A stretch of 64,000 bases of DNA from Halobellus sp. LT62 (GCF_037031285.1 NZ_JAYEZO010000001.1:310001-374000); one strand, 5' to 3'; shown: positions 8,833 to 17,987, numbered from the stretch's first letter. Translations and numbers: made by a program. The notes: generated by a model from the letters alone, not told the origin.

Positions 8833-9381
8833 TTACCGGCAGATCGAGACGAAGTTCTCGAACACTTCCTCGCCCCGCTCGGTGTGGGCGACTTCGGGGT
8901 GCCACTGGACGCCGTAGAGACCGCGGTCGGGATCGCTCATCGCTTCGACGTCGCAGACGTCGGAGGTCGCGGTGCGCGTGAACCCGTCGGGGACTTCCTT
9001 CACCTCGTCGGCGTGGCTGGCCCACACGCGCGTCTCCGGGGCGAGCGAGCCGACGAGCGGGTCCTCGGAATCGAGGATCTCGACGTCGACGTCGGCGTAG
9101 CCGCCGTAGTCGCCGGAGCCGACCGAGCCGTCGAGTTCCGCCGCGAGGATCTGCATTCCGAGGCAGATCCCGAAGATGGGAACGTCGAGGTCGAGGTAGT
9201 CCGCGCAGTTGCCGATGCGGTCCATGTCCGGGCCGCCCGAGAGGACGATCCCGTCGGCGTCGATGTCGGACGCTGGCGTCTCGTTGTCCAGCAGCTCGAC
9301 ATCGACGTCGAGGTCGCGGAGCGCGCGGCGTTCGAGGTGGGTGAACTGGCCGTGGTTGTCGATGACGACGATGCGAGTCAT
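8833..9381 (-). CDS. guaAA: GMP synthase, glutamine amidotransferase subunit A
   Basis: Releases ammonia from glutamine for the amination of XMP to GMP; in most archaea it is separate from the ATP-pyrophosphatase subunit, which is not in this window. The 182-residue class I glutaminase has the nucleophile elbow GICLGMQ (Cys73) and the His-Glu pair in WHPEVAH (His161, Glu163). SGGPD near residue 48 is the oxyanion loop. The start is ATG 9381, as the longer upstream frame is not acidic. Confidence 0.95.
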   Translation of the reverse strand: MTRIVVIDNHGQFTHLERRALRDLDVDVELLDNETPASDIDADGIVLSGGPDMDRIGNCADYLDLDVPIFGICLGMQILAAELDGSVGSGDYGGYADVDVEILDSEDPLVGSLAPETRVWASHADEVKEVPDGFTRTATSDVCDVEAMSDPDRGLYGVQWHPEVAHTERGEEVFENFVSICR

Positions 9382-9460
9382 CAGTTGCAGTCTCTTAGGC
9401 GGAAGGAGGGCAAAAAGCGCCCGGTCTGGAAGCGTCACCGTAGCGACCCGACAGCTCCGC

Positions 9461-10024
9461 TCACCCGCCGTCGGAATCGCGGCGCTCCCGCGCGGTCGAA
9501 AACCCGAACTCCGATTGCTCCTTCGAGCGGCGCTCCTCCCGGGCGGCGAACGCCTCGGGATCCGGTTCGACGTCGTCGTCGATGCGCGCGAACGACTGGT
9601 GGATCTTCGCGTGGCACCACCGACAGAGCGCGACCGTGATCTCGTGGGAGGGGTCTCCGCAGCCGCTGGCGCTCGCACCGTCCGAGCCTCTCGTCGACCC
9701 GCTCTCGCCGTACGACAGGTGATGTTCTTCGAGCAGCGACCGTGAACCGTCGTGAGCGATCCGGACGGATTCGAGGCCGCAGCGGACGCACTCGCGGCCG
9801 TCGGTGGTCGAGCGGTAGTGGGGACAGTCGCGGAACTCCCGGTCCTCGTCGCCGGCGACGCACGCGTAGTCGGCAGCGCGCCGCTCGGCCGAAAAATCGG
9901 GGTCGTCGCCCGCGCGGGTCAGCGCGAACCGACAGCGACCGTCGCCGGTGAGGTGATCGCAGACGCCCGCGTGTTCGTACGGGTCGTCGACGCCGACCGG
10001 CGTTCCCGTTGGCGTCTCCTCCAT
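9461..10024 (-). CDS. HNH-like cysteine-rich protein
   Basis: 187-residue protein without a confident family name. The first third has a Cys-rich segment (CDHLTGDGRCRF, then DYACVAGD and FRDCPHY). The second half reads CVRCG, LLEEHHLSYG and LCRWCHAKIHQS, the CxxC-His-His-CxxC pattern of an HNH nuclease or HNH-derived zinc domain. The tail is charged and probably disordered. ATG 10024 fits a normal acidic N-terminus. It lies 79 bp after guaAA on the same strand. DNA cleavage is possible but not shown. Confidence 0.65.
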   Translation of the reverse strand: MEETPTGTPVGVDDPYEHAGVCDHLTGDGRCRFALTRAGDDPDFSAERRAADYACVAGDEDREFRDCPHYRSTTDGRECVRCGLESVRIAHDGSRSLLEEHHLSYGESGSTRGSDGASASGCGDPSHEITVALCRWCHAKIHQSFARIDDDVEPDPEAFAAREERRSKEQSEFGFSTARERRDSDGG

Positions 10025-10144
10025 ACGCGGCCGTCGGCCCGCGCGGAATTGAATCCGACGGTACGGTGGCCGGACGCACCCATCGGTCGCCGTCCGCGGA
10101 ACGCACTCCCCCCGGCCGCCGTTCGCGGAACACCCCGTCGATCG

Positions 10145-10152
10145 TTTTATAC
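10145..10152 (+). promoter_or_regulatory. TATA box of the DUF192 gene
   Basis: ttttatac about 27 bp before GTG 10175, fitting a leaderless transcript and deciding the GTG start. Confidence 0.6.
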
Positions 10153-10174
10153 GGCGCGCCACAGAGCGAAGCCT

Positions 10175-10525
10175 GTGCGAGTCGTACACGACACCAACGG
10201 GGAAGAGACGCGAACGCTCGCCGGCGACGTCGACGTCGCCGACACGTTTCTCACGCAGGCGCGGGGGCTGATGTTCCGTCGATCGATTCCCGAGGACTAC
10301 GCGATGGCGTTCACCTTCGAGGAGGCCAAAGAGCGGAACCTCCATATGGTGTTCGTGCCGTTCGACCTCGACGCGCTGTGGATCGTCGAGGGCGAGGTGC
10401 GGGCGAAGAAACGACTCCGCGCGTGGCGTGGGTTCGGCGCTGCGGTCGCGGACGCGATCGTCGAACTGCCCGCTGGTGTCGCCGACGGCGTCGAGGTCGG
10501 CGACGCGGTCCGCATCGTCGAGTGA
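10175..10525 (+). CDS. DUF192 family protein
   Basis: Compact 116-residue protein of the DUF192 family, unknown biochemical role. The family hallmarks are visible: ARGLMFR early (T..ARGLMFR is the usual motif), HMVFVPFDLDALWI in the middle and IVELPAGVADGVEVGD near the end. Many bacterial members are exported, but no signal peptide or membrane segment is visible here. GTG 10175 is chosen from the TATA spacing and family length. Confidence 0.88.
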   Translation: MRVVHDTNGEETRTLAGDVDVADTFLTQARGLMFRRSIPEDYAMAFTFEEAKERNLHMVFVPFDLDALWIVEGEVRAKKRLRAWRGFGAAVADAIVELPAGVADGVEVGDAVRIVE

Positions 10526-10607
10526 GCGGTCGTCCGTTCGCCGGACTGTCCCGACCCCGCAGACACTGCCAGATCGCCCCACGGCAACGCGCCGCAAGAA
10601 GCGTCAA

Positions 10608-10615
10608 TTTATATA
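10608..10615 (+). promoter_or_regulatory. TATA box of the leuA/cimA gene
   Basis: tttatata 36-43 bp before GTG 10651 and about 30 bp before ATG 10644, so the mRNA would begin within roughly ten bases of either start. Confidence 0.6.
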
Positions 10616-10643
10616 GCTGCACGTCCACAATCCGTGTGAGCAC

Positions 10644-10673
10644 ATGACTCGTGGTCGATTTATTCGGGGGTAA
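10644..10673 (+). other. Possible 9-codon upstream ORF overlapping the leuA/cimA start
   Basis: ATG 10644 opens a frame encoding MTRGRFIRG that stops at TAA 10671-10673, inside the proposed leuA/cimA coding region in another frame. The stop lies in the loop of a ggggtaacccc hairpin. It may be a chance ORF or a translational control element. Confidence 0.3.
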
Positions 10674-12222
10674 CCCCGACAACCCCCTAGCATCCACCGT
10701 GGATTCTGACAACTCTGTACAGCTACTAGATACGACGCTGCGCGACGGTGAGCAAGCGCCGGGTGTCTCGCTGACGCCCGACCAGAAGGCAGACATCGCG
10801 AGATCGCTCGACGCCGCGAACATCGAGTTCATCGAGGCCGGGAGTGCCTGCACCGGCGAGGGCGAGCGCGAGACTATCCGACAGGTCACCGCGCTCGACC
10901 TCGACGCGACGGTGACGAGCTTCGCTCGCGGCGTCCAGAAGGATGTCGACCTCGCGCTCGATTGCGACGTCGACGGCGTGACGATCGTCGTCCCCGCCAG
11001 CGACAAGCACATCGAGCGGAAGGTCGGGACGACGCACGACGAGGTCGTCGAGAACACTGGCGAACTCGTCGCCTACGCGAAGGACCACGGCCTCTGGGTC
11101 GAGGTCATCGGCGAGGACGGCTCGCGGGCCGACCTCGACTTCCTCGAACGCCTGATGCGCGAGGCGCTCGACGCCGGCGCGGACCGGTCGTGCTTCGCCG
11201 ACACCGTCGGGCACGCGACGCCGGAGACGGCCTACGAGTACGTCTCGCGGCTCGCGGAGCTCGGACCGGTGTCGACGCACACCCACGACGACCTCGGACT
11301 GGGGATGACGAACGTCTGGGCCAGCCTCGCGGCCGGTGCGGACCTCGTCCACGGCACGATCAACGGCATCGGCGAGCGCGCGGGCAACGTCGCGCTCGAA
11401 GAGGTCGCCATCGCGCTCTCGCACGGCTACGGCGTCGAGACGGCCAAGCTCGAGGACCTCTACGACCTCGCACAGCAGGTCTCCCACGCCACGGGGGTCC
11501 CGCTGCCGCCGAACAAGGCGGTCGTCGGCGAGAACGCTTTCACGCACGAGAGCGGCATCCACACCGACGGGACGCTCAAGGACGACACGATGTACGAGCC
11601 GTATCCGCCCGAAATGGTGGGCCGAGAGCGACGGCTCGTCCTCGGCAAGCACGCCGGGCGCGCGGGCGTCCGCGCCGCGCTCGACGAGCACGACGTCGAC
11701 GTCACTGAGGAGGAACTCGCCGCCGTCGTCGATCGCGTGAAGCGACTCGGCGACCGCGACAAACGCGTCACTGACGCCGATTTGCTCGCGATCGCCGAAG
11801 ACGTACAGGGTCGCGAGCGCGACCGACACGTCGAACTGCTGGATCTCACCGCCGCCTCGGGCGGCGGGACCCCGACGGCCTCGGTCCGGCTCCGCATCGG
11901 CGACCGCGAACGCGTGGCCTCCGGCACCGGTAGCGGCCCGGTCGACGCCGCCATCAAGGCCGTCAAAGCCGCGCTCGGCTCCGACGCCGACGCGCAGTTA
12001 GAATCCTACCACGTCGACGCGATCACCGGCGGTACCGACGCCGTCGTCACCGTCGAAGTGGAGATGTCGAAGGGCGACCGGACGGTCACCGTGGCCACGT
12101 CGGACTCGGACATCACCCGCTGTAGCGTCGACGCGATGGTCGAAGCGCTCGACCGACTGCTCGGAGCCGAGGCCGTCGAACGCGACGCCCAACCCGAGGA
12201 CGCGACGCTCGCGGACGACTGA
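10651..12222 (+). CDS. leuA: (R)-citramalate synthase / 2-isopropylmalate synthase
   Basis: Condenses acetyl-CoA with pyruvate (citramalate, isoleucine route) or 2-oxoisovalerate (leucine route). The catalytic TIM barrel begins LLDTTLRDGEQAPG (Asp27, Arg31, Asp32) and carries STHTHDDLGLG and NGIGERAGNVALEE; ENAFTHESGIHTDG follows. Residues about 390-510 form the C-terminal LeuA allosteric dimer domain, the site of end-product inhibition. The length of 523 is typical. Which substrate is used cannot be read by eye. The start is GTG 10651 or GTG 10699; both are in frame. No ilv/leu operon follows. Confidence 0.92.
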   Translation: MVDLFGGNPDNPLASTVDSDNSVQLLDTTLRDGEQAPGVSLTPDQKADIARSLDAANIEFIEAGSACTGEGERETIRQVTALDLDATVTSFARGVQKDVDLALDCDVDGVTIVVPASDKHIERKVGTTHDEVVENTGELVAYAKDHGLWVEVIGEDGSRADLDFLERLMREALDAGADRSCFADTVGHATPETAYEYVSRLAELGPVSTHTHDDLGLGMTNVWASLAAGADLVHGTINGIGERAGNVALEEVAIALSHGYGVETAKLEDLYDLAQQVSHATGVPLPPNKAVVGENAFTHESGIHTDGTLKDDTMYEPYPPEMVGRERRLVLGKHAGRAGVRAALDEHDVDVTEEELAAVVDRVKRLGDRDKRVTDADLLAIAEDVQGRERDRHVELLDLTAASGGGTPTASVRLRIGDRERVASGTGSGPVDAAIKAVKAALGSDADAQLESYHVDAITGGTDAVVTVEVEMSKGDRTVTVATSDSDITRCSVDAMVEALDRLLGAEAVERDAQPEDATLADD

Positions 12223-12270
12223 GGCTCGCCTCCTCGTTTTTCGGTCGATGCGCAAAGGGCCCGCCCCGCT

Positions 12271-12447
12271 TCAGCGATCTTCGACGAGGTACGTCCAGCC
12301 GCCGCGCCGCTCGAATCTGACGTCACCGTCGGACGAGCGGGCCTCGGCGTACTCCGCGACCCGCGCGGTCGTGACGTCGGTCACGTCGATCCGCCGCGTC
12401 TCGGTGGTTCGATCCGTCGTCGATCGTTCGTGTGCCGTCGCGTGCAT
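12271..12447 (-). CDS. Small hypothetical protein (58 aa)
   Basis: ATG 12447 begins a 58-residue frame, MHATAHERSTTDRTTE..., ending ERRGGWTYLVEDR. It has halophile-like composition and ends 48 bp beyond the convergent leuA/cimA stop. No family is recognised. Small haloarchaeal proteins with a C-terminal aromatic beta-strand of this kind are common but uncharacterised. Confidence 0.55.
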   Translation of the reverse strand: MHATAHERSTTDRTTETRRIDVTDVTTARVAEYAEARSSDGDVRFERRGGWTYLVEDR

Positions 12448-12604
12448 ATCTCATCCAACGAGCCGAACCGGTATGTAAGCGAGCCTAGTAGAGTGAAAGT
12501 GAAAAGCGTACGACTGCGACGGGGGAGTCCGCTGAGCGGGCTGTGGATGCCGGGCGGGTCGTCGAGAGATGGCTTTACATCGTTCGGTCACGCTCTCCCG
12601 AACG

Positions 12605-13237
12605 ATGATACTCTCGGACGACGACATCCTCGCTCGCCTCGAATCCGGCGACCTCGTCGTCGAACCCATCGACGACCTCGATATGCAGGTCCAGCCGGCG
12701 AGTCTGGACCTCCGGCTCGGCGAGGAGTTCTTGGAGTTCCAGCGGACGAACATCTCCTGCATCCATCCGAACAGGGAGTCTGAAGTCGACGAGTACGTGA
12801 CCGAAACCCACGTTCCGGAAGGGGAGGAGTTCATCCTCCACCCCGGCGACTTCGTCCTCGGGACGACCAAAGAGCGCGTGGAGATCCCCGACGACCTACT
12901 GGCGACCGTCGAGGGGCGCTCCTCACTGGGCCGCCTCGCGGTCGTCATCCACGCGACGGCGGGCATCGTCGACCCGGGATACAAGGGCCAGATCACGCTC
13001 GAACTGTCGAACCTCGGCACCGCTCCTGTGGCACTCACGCCGGGGATGCGCGTCTCACAGCTGGTGTTCACGGAGCTCACACAGCCCGCGGCGCGGCCCT
13101 ACGGCGTCGAGCGCGGTTCGAAGTACCAGAACCAAAAGGGACCGCAGGCGTCTCGAATCGGCGCGGATCCGGAGTTCGACGCGAAACGTACCGGCGGGAC
13201 CGACGGAGCAGACGGCCGACGGGATACGGACGGATGA
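12605..13237 (+). CDS. dcd: dCTP deaminase
   Basis: Converts dCTP to dUTP for dTTP synthesis; some archaeal members are bifunctional and also cleave dUTP. The trimeric dUTPase-like fold is shown by [13 protein letters not shown], the catalytic-loop [27 protein letters not shown] region (several short motifs here), and [10 protein letters not shown] near the end. At 210 residues it is normal with a polar haloarchaeal tail. A TATA-like ctttacat lies about 27 bp before ATG 12605. Its last four bases overlap the start of thiR, indicating an operon. Confidence 0.95.
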   Translation: MILSDDDILARLESGDLVVEPIDDLDMQVQPASLDLRLGEEFLEFQRTNISCIHPNRESEVDEYVTETHVPEGEEFILHPGDFVLGTTKERVEIPDDLLATVEGRSSLGRLAVVIHATAGIVDPGYKGQITLELSNLGTAPVALTPGMRVSQLVFTELTQPAARPYGVERGSKYQNQKGPQASRIGADPEFDAKRTGGTDGADGRRDTDG

Positions 13238-14148
13238 AGTTCATCGAGGAAGTCGTCGTCGAGGAGTTCCTTCCCACGTTTCGGTCGATGCTGGCGGAGG
13301 CGCTCCGCGAGCGGGGGCTGACGCAGCACGAGGTCGCGGAGGCGCTGGGAATCAGCCAGAGCGCCGTCTCGAAGTACGCCCACGGCGAGGTCGCCCGGCG
13401 CGAGGAAGTGCTCGGAGACGAGCGCGTCGTCGACCTCGTCGAGCGCGTCGCCGACGGCCTCGCGACGGGCGATATGACCCGCGTGCAGGCGCTCGTTGAG
13501 GCTGAGGTGCTCGTGCGGCGACTGGAGTCGGGCGACCTCCTGGCTCGCCTGCACGAGGAGGCGATGCCCGAACTCGCCGAGTACGACGGCTACGCGCGGA
13601 TCCACGACCCCGAGAGCGGCCTCCGCACGAGCGAACAGGTCCGCTCGTCGCTTCGGCAGGCCCTCCGCCGACTCACGAACGCGAGCGGCTTCGCGGGCCT
13701 CATCCCGAACGTCGGCTCGAACCTCGTCGAGTGCCTTCCGGAAGCCGGCACCGTCGACGACGTCGCGGGCGTCCCCGGCCGCATCGTCGACGTCAAGGGA
13801 CGCGCGACGGTCCCCGGCGATCCGGAGTTCGGCGTCAGCGAGCACGTCGCGAACGTCCTCCTCTCCGCCAGAAAAGGCGGTGCGGACGTCCGCGCTGCGC
13901 TCAACGTCCGCTACGACAAGCAACTCGTCGCGGATCTCGAAGCCGCCGGCTACGACGCGATCGAGTTCGACCCCGACGCCCCGACCGACCCGATCCGCGA
14001 GGCGGTCGCCTCGCGCGACGCCGACAACCTCTCTCCGACGTTCGTCTGCTATCAGACCGGCGGCTTCGGCATCGAACCGATAACGTACGTGCTCGGTCCC
14101 GACGCCGACAGCGTCGTCACCGCGGTCAAAACGCTGCTCGGACGCTGA
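13234..14148 (+). CDS. thiR: HTH-ThiN transcriptional regulator ThiR
   Basis: Archaeal regulator of thiamine genes in which a DNA-binding domain is fused to a catalytically retired thiamine-phosphate synthase domain that senses the ligand. Residues about 15-60 form a classic helix-turn-helix ([23 protein letters not shown]). Residues about 125-300 are the ThiN domain ([50 protein letters not shown]). ATG 13234 overlaps the dcd stop by 4 bp. Whether the ThiN half keeps enzyme activity cannot be told from sequence alone. Confidence 0.9.
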   Translation: MKFIEEVVVEEFLPTFRSMLAEALRERGLTQHEVAEALGISQSAVSKYAHGEVARREEVLGDERVVDLVERVADGLATGDMTRVQALVEAEVLVRRLESGDLLARLHEEAMPELAEYDGYARIHDPESGLRTSEQVRSSLRQALRRLTNASGFAGLIPNVGSNLVECLPEAGTVDDVAGVPGRIVDVKGRATVPGDPEFGVSEHVANVLLSARKGGADVRAALNVRYDKQLVADLEAAGYDAIEFDPDAPTDPIREAVASRDADNLSPTFVCYQTGGFGIEPITYVLGPDADSVVTAVKTLLGR

Positions 14149-14241
14149 GTGCCGACTATCGGTCGGCCCCGCGAGCATCGGCAGCCAACCGTCTCATCCC
14201 GCGCCGCGCTCGTGCGCAGCCGACGAAAGACGGCGAAACGA

Positions 14242-14248
14242 TTTATCC
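14242..14248 (+). promoter_or_regulatory. TATA box before the GST-like gene
   Basis: tttatcc about 25 bp before ATG 14271 and 130 bp before ATG 14376. Confidence 0.4.
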
Positions 14249-14270
14249 GCGTCGGCTCCCAAGTGAGACC

Positions 14271-14379
14271 GATGACCCCGCGAACGCGCAGCGACGCCAC
14301 AAGGGCGATGGCACCGAGGGCGAACGCACCGACGACCCCGTCGACACCGGCGACCGCCCATCGAGGTGTGAGCCGATGA
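14271..14379 (+). other. Possible leaderless 35-codon leader ORF before the GST-like gene
   Basis: ATG 14271 lies at leaderless distance from the TATA box. It encodes a basic Thr/Arg/Ala peptide (MTPRTRSDATRAM...) and its TGA overlaps ATG 14376 of the next gene by 4 bp (ATGA), a geometry used for translational coupling. The composition is not haloarchaeal-protein-like, so it may be only a long 5' leader. Confidence 0.25.
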
Positions 14380-15371
14380 ATATGCTCGTCGACGGCGAGT
14401 GGCGGACCGACGCCTACGAGGCGACCAACGAGGACGGCGAGTTCGACCGAGACGAGACGTCGTTCCGAAACTGGATCCAAGACGACCCCGATGCCGAGTT
14501 CCCCGCGGAACCGGGTCGCTATCACGTCTACATCTCGCGGGCGTGCCCGTGGGCCCACCGGGTCGCGATGACGCGTCGGCTGCAGGGCCTCACGGAGGAC
14601 ATCTCCCTGTCGATCGTCGAGCCCGTGCGCATCGACGACGGCTGGGAGTTCTCCGAGGAGTACCCCGACCCGCTCTACGGCGAGGAATTCCTCCGCGACG
14701 TCTACACCCGTGCGGACCCCGAGTTCACGGGTCGTGTGACGGTTCCGGTGCTGTGGGACACAGAGAAAGAGACGATCGTCAACAACGAGTCTGCGGAAAT
14801 AATGCGGATGCTCGTCACCGAGTTCGACGACGAAAACGACGTCGACCTGCTGCCCGAGGGACGCGTCGAGGAAATCGACGGGCTCATCGACGACATCTAC
14901 GAGTCGATCAACAACGGCGTCTACCGCGCCGGATTCGCCGATTCCCAAGACGCCTACGAGGAGGCCATCGAGGACCTCTTCGGCGCGCTCGACCGCTGGG
15001 AGGACGTCCTCGAAGACCAGCGGTTCCTCGCCGGCGACGTCTTCACCGAGGCTGACGTAGCGATGTTCGCGACGCTCGTCCGTTTCGATCACGTCTACCA
15101 CACCCACTTCAAGTGCAACCGCCGGGCGATCCACGAGTACCCGAACCTCTGGAACTACACCAAGGAGGTGTACCAGCTGGGCGACATCGCCGAGACGGTG
15201 AACATCGACCACATCACGCGGCATTACTACATGAGCCACGGCGACATCAACCCCAAGCGACTCGTGCCGACCGGCCCCGACATCGACTTCTCCGCGCCGC
15301 ACAACCGCGACCGGCTTCCGTCCGACCTCCCCGACGCGCTGCGAAGCGGCGCGGCCGTCGCCGACGACTGA
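14376..15371 (+). CDS. Glutathionyl-hydroquinone reductase-like (xi-class) glutathione S-transferase
   Basis: 331-residue member of the ECM4/YqjG family, which reductively removes a thiol adduct from quinols. The N-terminal thioredoxin fold carries the catalytic motif CPWAHR (Cys57-His61). The later VPVLWD and NNESAEIMRML are the thiol-binding cis-Pro and SAD-type loop; the all-helical C-terminal domain has FLAGDVFTEADVAMFATLVRF (split here for reading) and YPNLWNYTKEVYQ. Haloarchaea make gamma-glutamylcysteine rather than glutathione, and gshA is in this window, so that thiol is the likely cofactor (inference). Confidence 0.9.
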   Translation: MNMLVDGEWRTDAYEATNEDGEFDRDETSFRNWIQDDPDAEFPAEPGRYHVYISRACPWAHRVAMTRRLQGLTEDISLSIVEPVRIDDGWEFSEEYPDPLYGEEFLRDVYTRADPEFTGRVTVPVLWDTEKETIVNNESAEIMRMLVTEFDDENDVDLLPEGRVEEIDGLIDDIYESINNGVYRAGFADSQDAYEEAIEDLFGALDRWEDVLEDQRFLAGDVFTEADVAMFATLVRFDHVYHTHFKCNRRAIHEYPNLWNYTKEVYQLGDIAETVNIDHITRHYYMSHGDINPKRLVPTGPDIDFSAPHNRDRLPSDLPDALRSGAAVADD

Positions 15372-15509
15372 ACCGCGCTTCGGCGTCGTTTTCGACTGAA
15401 TCACGCTCTGGCGTGGCTTTCGGCTGAACGCCACTTCCGGTGTCGCGTTCGAACACACTCGGTTGCACGTCCCGTCGCCTTCTTGGTCACCCGTGCCGAC
15501 CGCTCAGCT

Positions 15510-16214
15510 ATGACCGACGGCGACGACACGACCGCACAGACACCCGCCGAGACCCGCCGATCGACGCCCGGCGGCGGCGTCCGGCCGAGCGCGACCGACG
15601 TCGAGCCGAGCGCGCCCGAGGAGTTCGGACTGGTGCAGGCGTGGTGGGGCGACGGCAAGGGCAAGACCACCGCAGCGCTCGGGATGGCGTTCCGCGCGGC
15701 GGGACACGGCTATCGCGTGCACCTCCTCCAGTTTATGAAGGGCGGCGCAGACTCCGTCGAGAGCGTCCGCGGCGAGTACAACGCCATCGCGGCCGTTCCC
15801 GGAATTTCCTACGAGAACACCGGCCATTACGGCTGGCACGGTCTGCTGGACGGCTCCGACGAGGACGAACACCTCGCGAAGGCCCGCGGCGCGCTCGCCC
15901 GAGCCGACGCACTCATCGAGGCCGCGGGCGACGCCGATCTGACCCAACCGCTCGATCTCGACGACGAACCCGAGGCGGGCGTTCACCTTCTCGTCCTCGA
16001 CGAGATCCTCTACGCCGTCGATAAGGGCCTCCTCGACGAATCGGACGTGCTCGATCTGATCGACGCGAAGCCCGAAAACCTCGAACTCGTGCTGACGGGC
16101 AGCCACACCCACCCCGAATATCTCCGCGACGCGGCCGACCTCGTGACCGAGGTACGGAAGGTGAAACACCCCTTCGACGCGGGAATCCGGGCGCGGAAGG
16201 GGACCGAGTACTGA
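15510..16214 (+). CDS. cobO: Cob(I)yrinic acid a,c-diamide adenosyltransferase (CobO/BtuR type)
   Basis: Transfers the adenosyl group of ATP to cobalt in corrinoids. The 234-residue protein has a Ser/Thr/Pro-rich leader, then VQAWWGDGKGKTTAALGMA with the P-loop at residues 47-53 and HLLQFMKGG, followed by LLVLDEILYAVDKGLL and LVLTGSHTHPEYL, all family hallmarks. A short acidic insert (LTQPLDLDDEPEAG) precedes the DEI motif. ATG 15510 is chosen over an upstream in-frame GTG because it begins the acidic segment. It is followed 45 bp later by cbiP. Confidence 0.93.
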   Translation: MTDGDDTTAQTPAETRRSTPGGGVRPSATDVEPSAPEEFGLVQAWWGDGKGKTTAALGMAFRAAGHGYRVHLLQFMKGGADSVESVRGEYNAIAAVPGISYENTGHYGWHGLLDGSDEDEHLAKARGALARADALIEAAGDADLTQPLDLDDEPEAGVHLLVLDEILYAVDKGLLDESDVLDLIDAKPENLELVLTGSHTHPEYLRDAADLVTEVRKVKHPFDAGIRARKGTEY

Positions 16215-16259
16215 TGCGCGCAGTCGTCGAATACGTGCGCGCTCCAATTTTCAGTGTCG

Positions 16260-17945
16260 ATGACCGCTGAGACGATACTCGTCGCGGGCACCGCGAGTCA
16301 CGTCGGTAAGAGCACCGTCGCCGCCGGGCTCTGTCGCCGCCTCAACGACGCCGGCGTTGACGTCGCACCGTTCAAGGCGCAGAATATGAGCAACGAGGCG
16401 CGAGCGGTCGTGCAGCCGAGCGCCGCTCGGGGGGCGGCGGTGACAACGTCAGCCGACTCCGACGACTTCGACGACCCGGCGTTCGGCGAGATCGGCGTCT
16501 CCCAGTACGTTCAGGCCCGCGCAGCCGGCGTCCGGCCGACGACCGACCACAACCCGGTGCTCCTGAAACCCCGCGGGAGCGAAGAGTCGCAGCTCGTCGT
16601 CGACGGCGTCGCCGTCGGGCATTACGCCGCGGGCGACTACTACGCCGAGCACTGGGATGACGCGAGGCGCGCCGCCGAGGCAGCGCACCGGCGGCTTGCC
16701 GCCGCACACGACGTCGTCGTCGCCGAGGGGGCCGGATCCATCGCCGAGATCAACTTCCACGAGCGCGATCTCGCGAACGTCGAGACGGCCCGCTTCGCGG
16801 ACGCGCGGATCCTCCTAGTCGCCGACATCGAACGCGGCGGCGTCTTCGCATCGATTCTGGGAACGCTCGAACTGCTCCCCAACGACGTCCGCGAGCGGGT
16901 CGTCGGCGTCGCGATCAGTAAGTTCCGCGGGGACCGCTCGCTGTTGGAACCCGGGATCGAGGAGATCGAATCGCGGACCGGCGTCCCCGTGCTCGCGGTG
17001 CTGCCGTACGACGATCCCGGCCTCCCCGAGGAGGACAGTGTCTCGCTGCCCGCGGCGGGCGAGCGCGAGATCCGGGGAACCGAGGACGGTATCGACGAGG
17101 CGCACGCCGTCACGGTCGCGGTTCCGCGACTCCCGCGGGCCTCCAACACCGCCGACGTCGACCCGCTCGTCGACGTGCCCGGCGTCCGCGTGGCGTTCGT
17201 TCCCCTCGATGCACCCTTCGACGACGCCGACGCGGTCGTCCTCACCGGGACGAAGAACAGCGTCGACGACCTGCGGGCCGTCCGCGAGACGGGCTTACAC
17301 GAACGCCTTCGCGGATTCGACGGCCCGATCGTCGGCCTCTGCGGCGGCTATCAACTGCTCGGTGAACGTCTCGTCGATGTCGACGTCGAGGGCGTCGGTG
17401 AGAGCGTCGACGACGTCGTGAGCGACGGCGTCGCCGAGGCTACCGACGAGCGCGTCGACGAGAGCCCGACGCGTTCCGGAATCGCCCTGCTTCCGGTCGA
17501 GACCGCCTTCTCGCGTCGGAAGCGCGTCGCGCCGGTCGAGTGGCGATTCGACGGGACAGGACCGCTCGCTGGCGCGTCAGGGCGAGTCGAGGGCTACGAG
17601 ATTCACGCGGGCGAGACGCACCCCGCGGGCGCGGCCAGACGCGATCATCCTGTCGACGCCCAAGCCTCCGATTCGGTCGAGACGCCCTTCTCGGCTCCGG
17701 ACCGTGATCCACTGACGCTCGGTGCGGCGCGGGGGAACGTCCTCGGAACGTATCTCCACGGCCTCTTCGAGAACGACGCGCCGCGCGAGGCGTTCGTCGA
17801 TCGCGTGTACGAGCAGGCGGGCGTGTCGCGACCGACGATCGTAGCTGACACGGCGTCGCACACCGGTTCCGACCCCTACGCCGACGCCGCGGCGCTCGTC
17901 GAGTCACTCCCGCTCGACGTCCTGTGTCCGACCCACGCGCCCTGA
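16260..17945 (+). CDS. cbiP: Cobyric acid synthase (CbiP/CobQ)
   Basis: Amidates the b, d, e and g side chains of adenosylcobyrinic acid diamide using glutamine and ATP. The N-terminal P-loop is GTASHVGKS (residues 10-18), followed by [12 protein letters not shown] and [13 protein letters not shown]. The C-terminal glutaminase domain has [10 protein letters not shown] (Cys361) and [11 protein letters not shown] with the catalytic His. At 561 residues it is longer than bacterial CobQ because of acidic inserts around residues 385-400 and 455-490. It runs with cobO; GTG 16254 two codons upstream is an alternative start. Confidence 0.94.
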   Translation: MTAETILVAGTASHVGKSTVAAGLCRRLNDAGVDVAPFKAQNMSNEARAVVQPSAARGAAVTTSADSDDFDDPAFGEIGVSQYVQARAAGVRPTTDHNPVLLKPRGSEESQLVVDGVAVGHYAAGDYYAEHWDDARRAAEAAHRRLAAAHDVVVAEGAGSIAEINFHERDLANVETARFADARILLVADIERGGVFASILGTLELLPNDVRERVVGVAISKFRGDRSLLEPGIEEIESRTGVPVLAVLPYDDPGLPEEDSVSLPAAGEREIRGTEDGIDEAHAVTVAVPRLPRASNTADVDPLVDVPGVRVAFVPLDAPFDDADAVVLTGTKNSVDDLRAVRETGLHERLRGFDGPIVGLCGGYQLLGERLVDVDVEGVGESVDDVVSDGVAEATDERVDESPTRSGIALLPVETAFSRRKRVAPVEWRFDGTGPLAGASGRVEGYEIHAGETHPAGAARRDHPVDAQASDSVETPFSAPDRDPLTLGAARGNVLGTYLHGLFENDAPREAFVDRVYEQAGVSRPTIVADTASHTGSDPYADAAALVESLPLDVLCPTHAP

Positions 17946-17987
17946 GTCGCCGTCCACCCACACGCCCTGAGTCGCCGTCCACCCACA
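17938..17987 (+). repeat. 25-bp tandem repeat across the cbiP stop codon
   Basis: Two identical 25-bp copies (17938-17962 and 17963-17987) followed by a partial third. The first copy contains the last codons and TGA of cbiP, so the gene tail has been duplicated into the intergenic region. Confidence 0.75.

Noticed and set aside
14052-15458. 468-codon minus-strand frame opposite the GST-like gene
   Set aside because: Shadow of a protein with the CPWAHR active site; the antisense frame is Val/Arg-rich and featureless.
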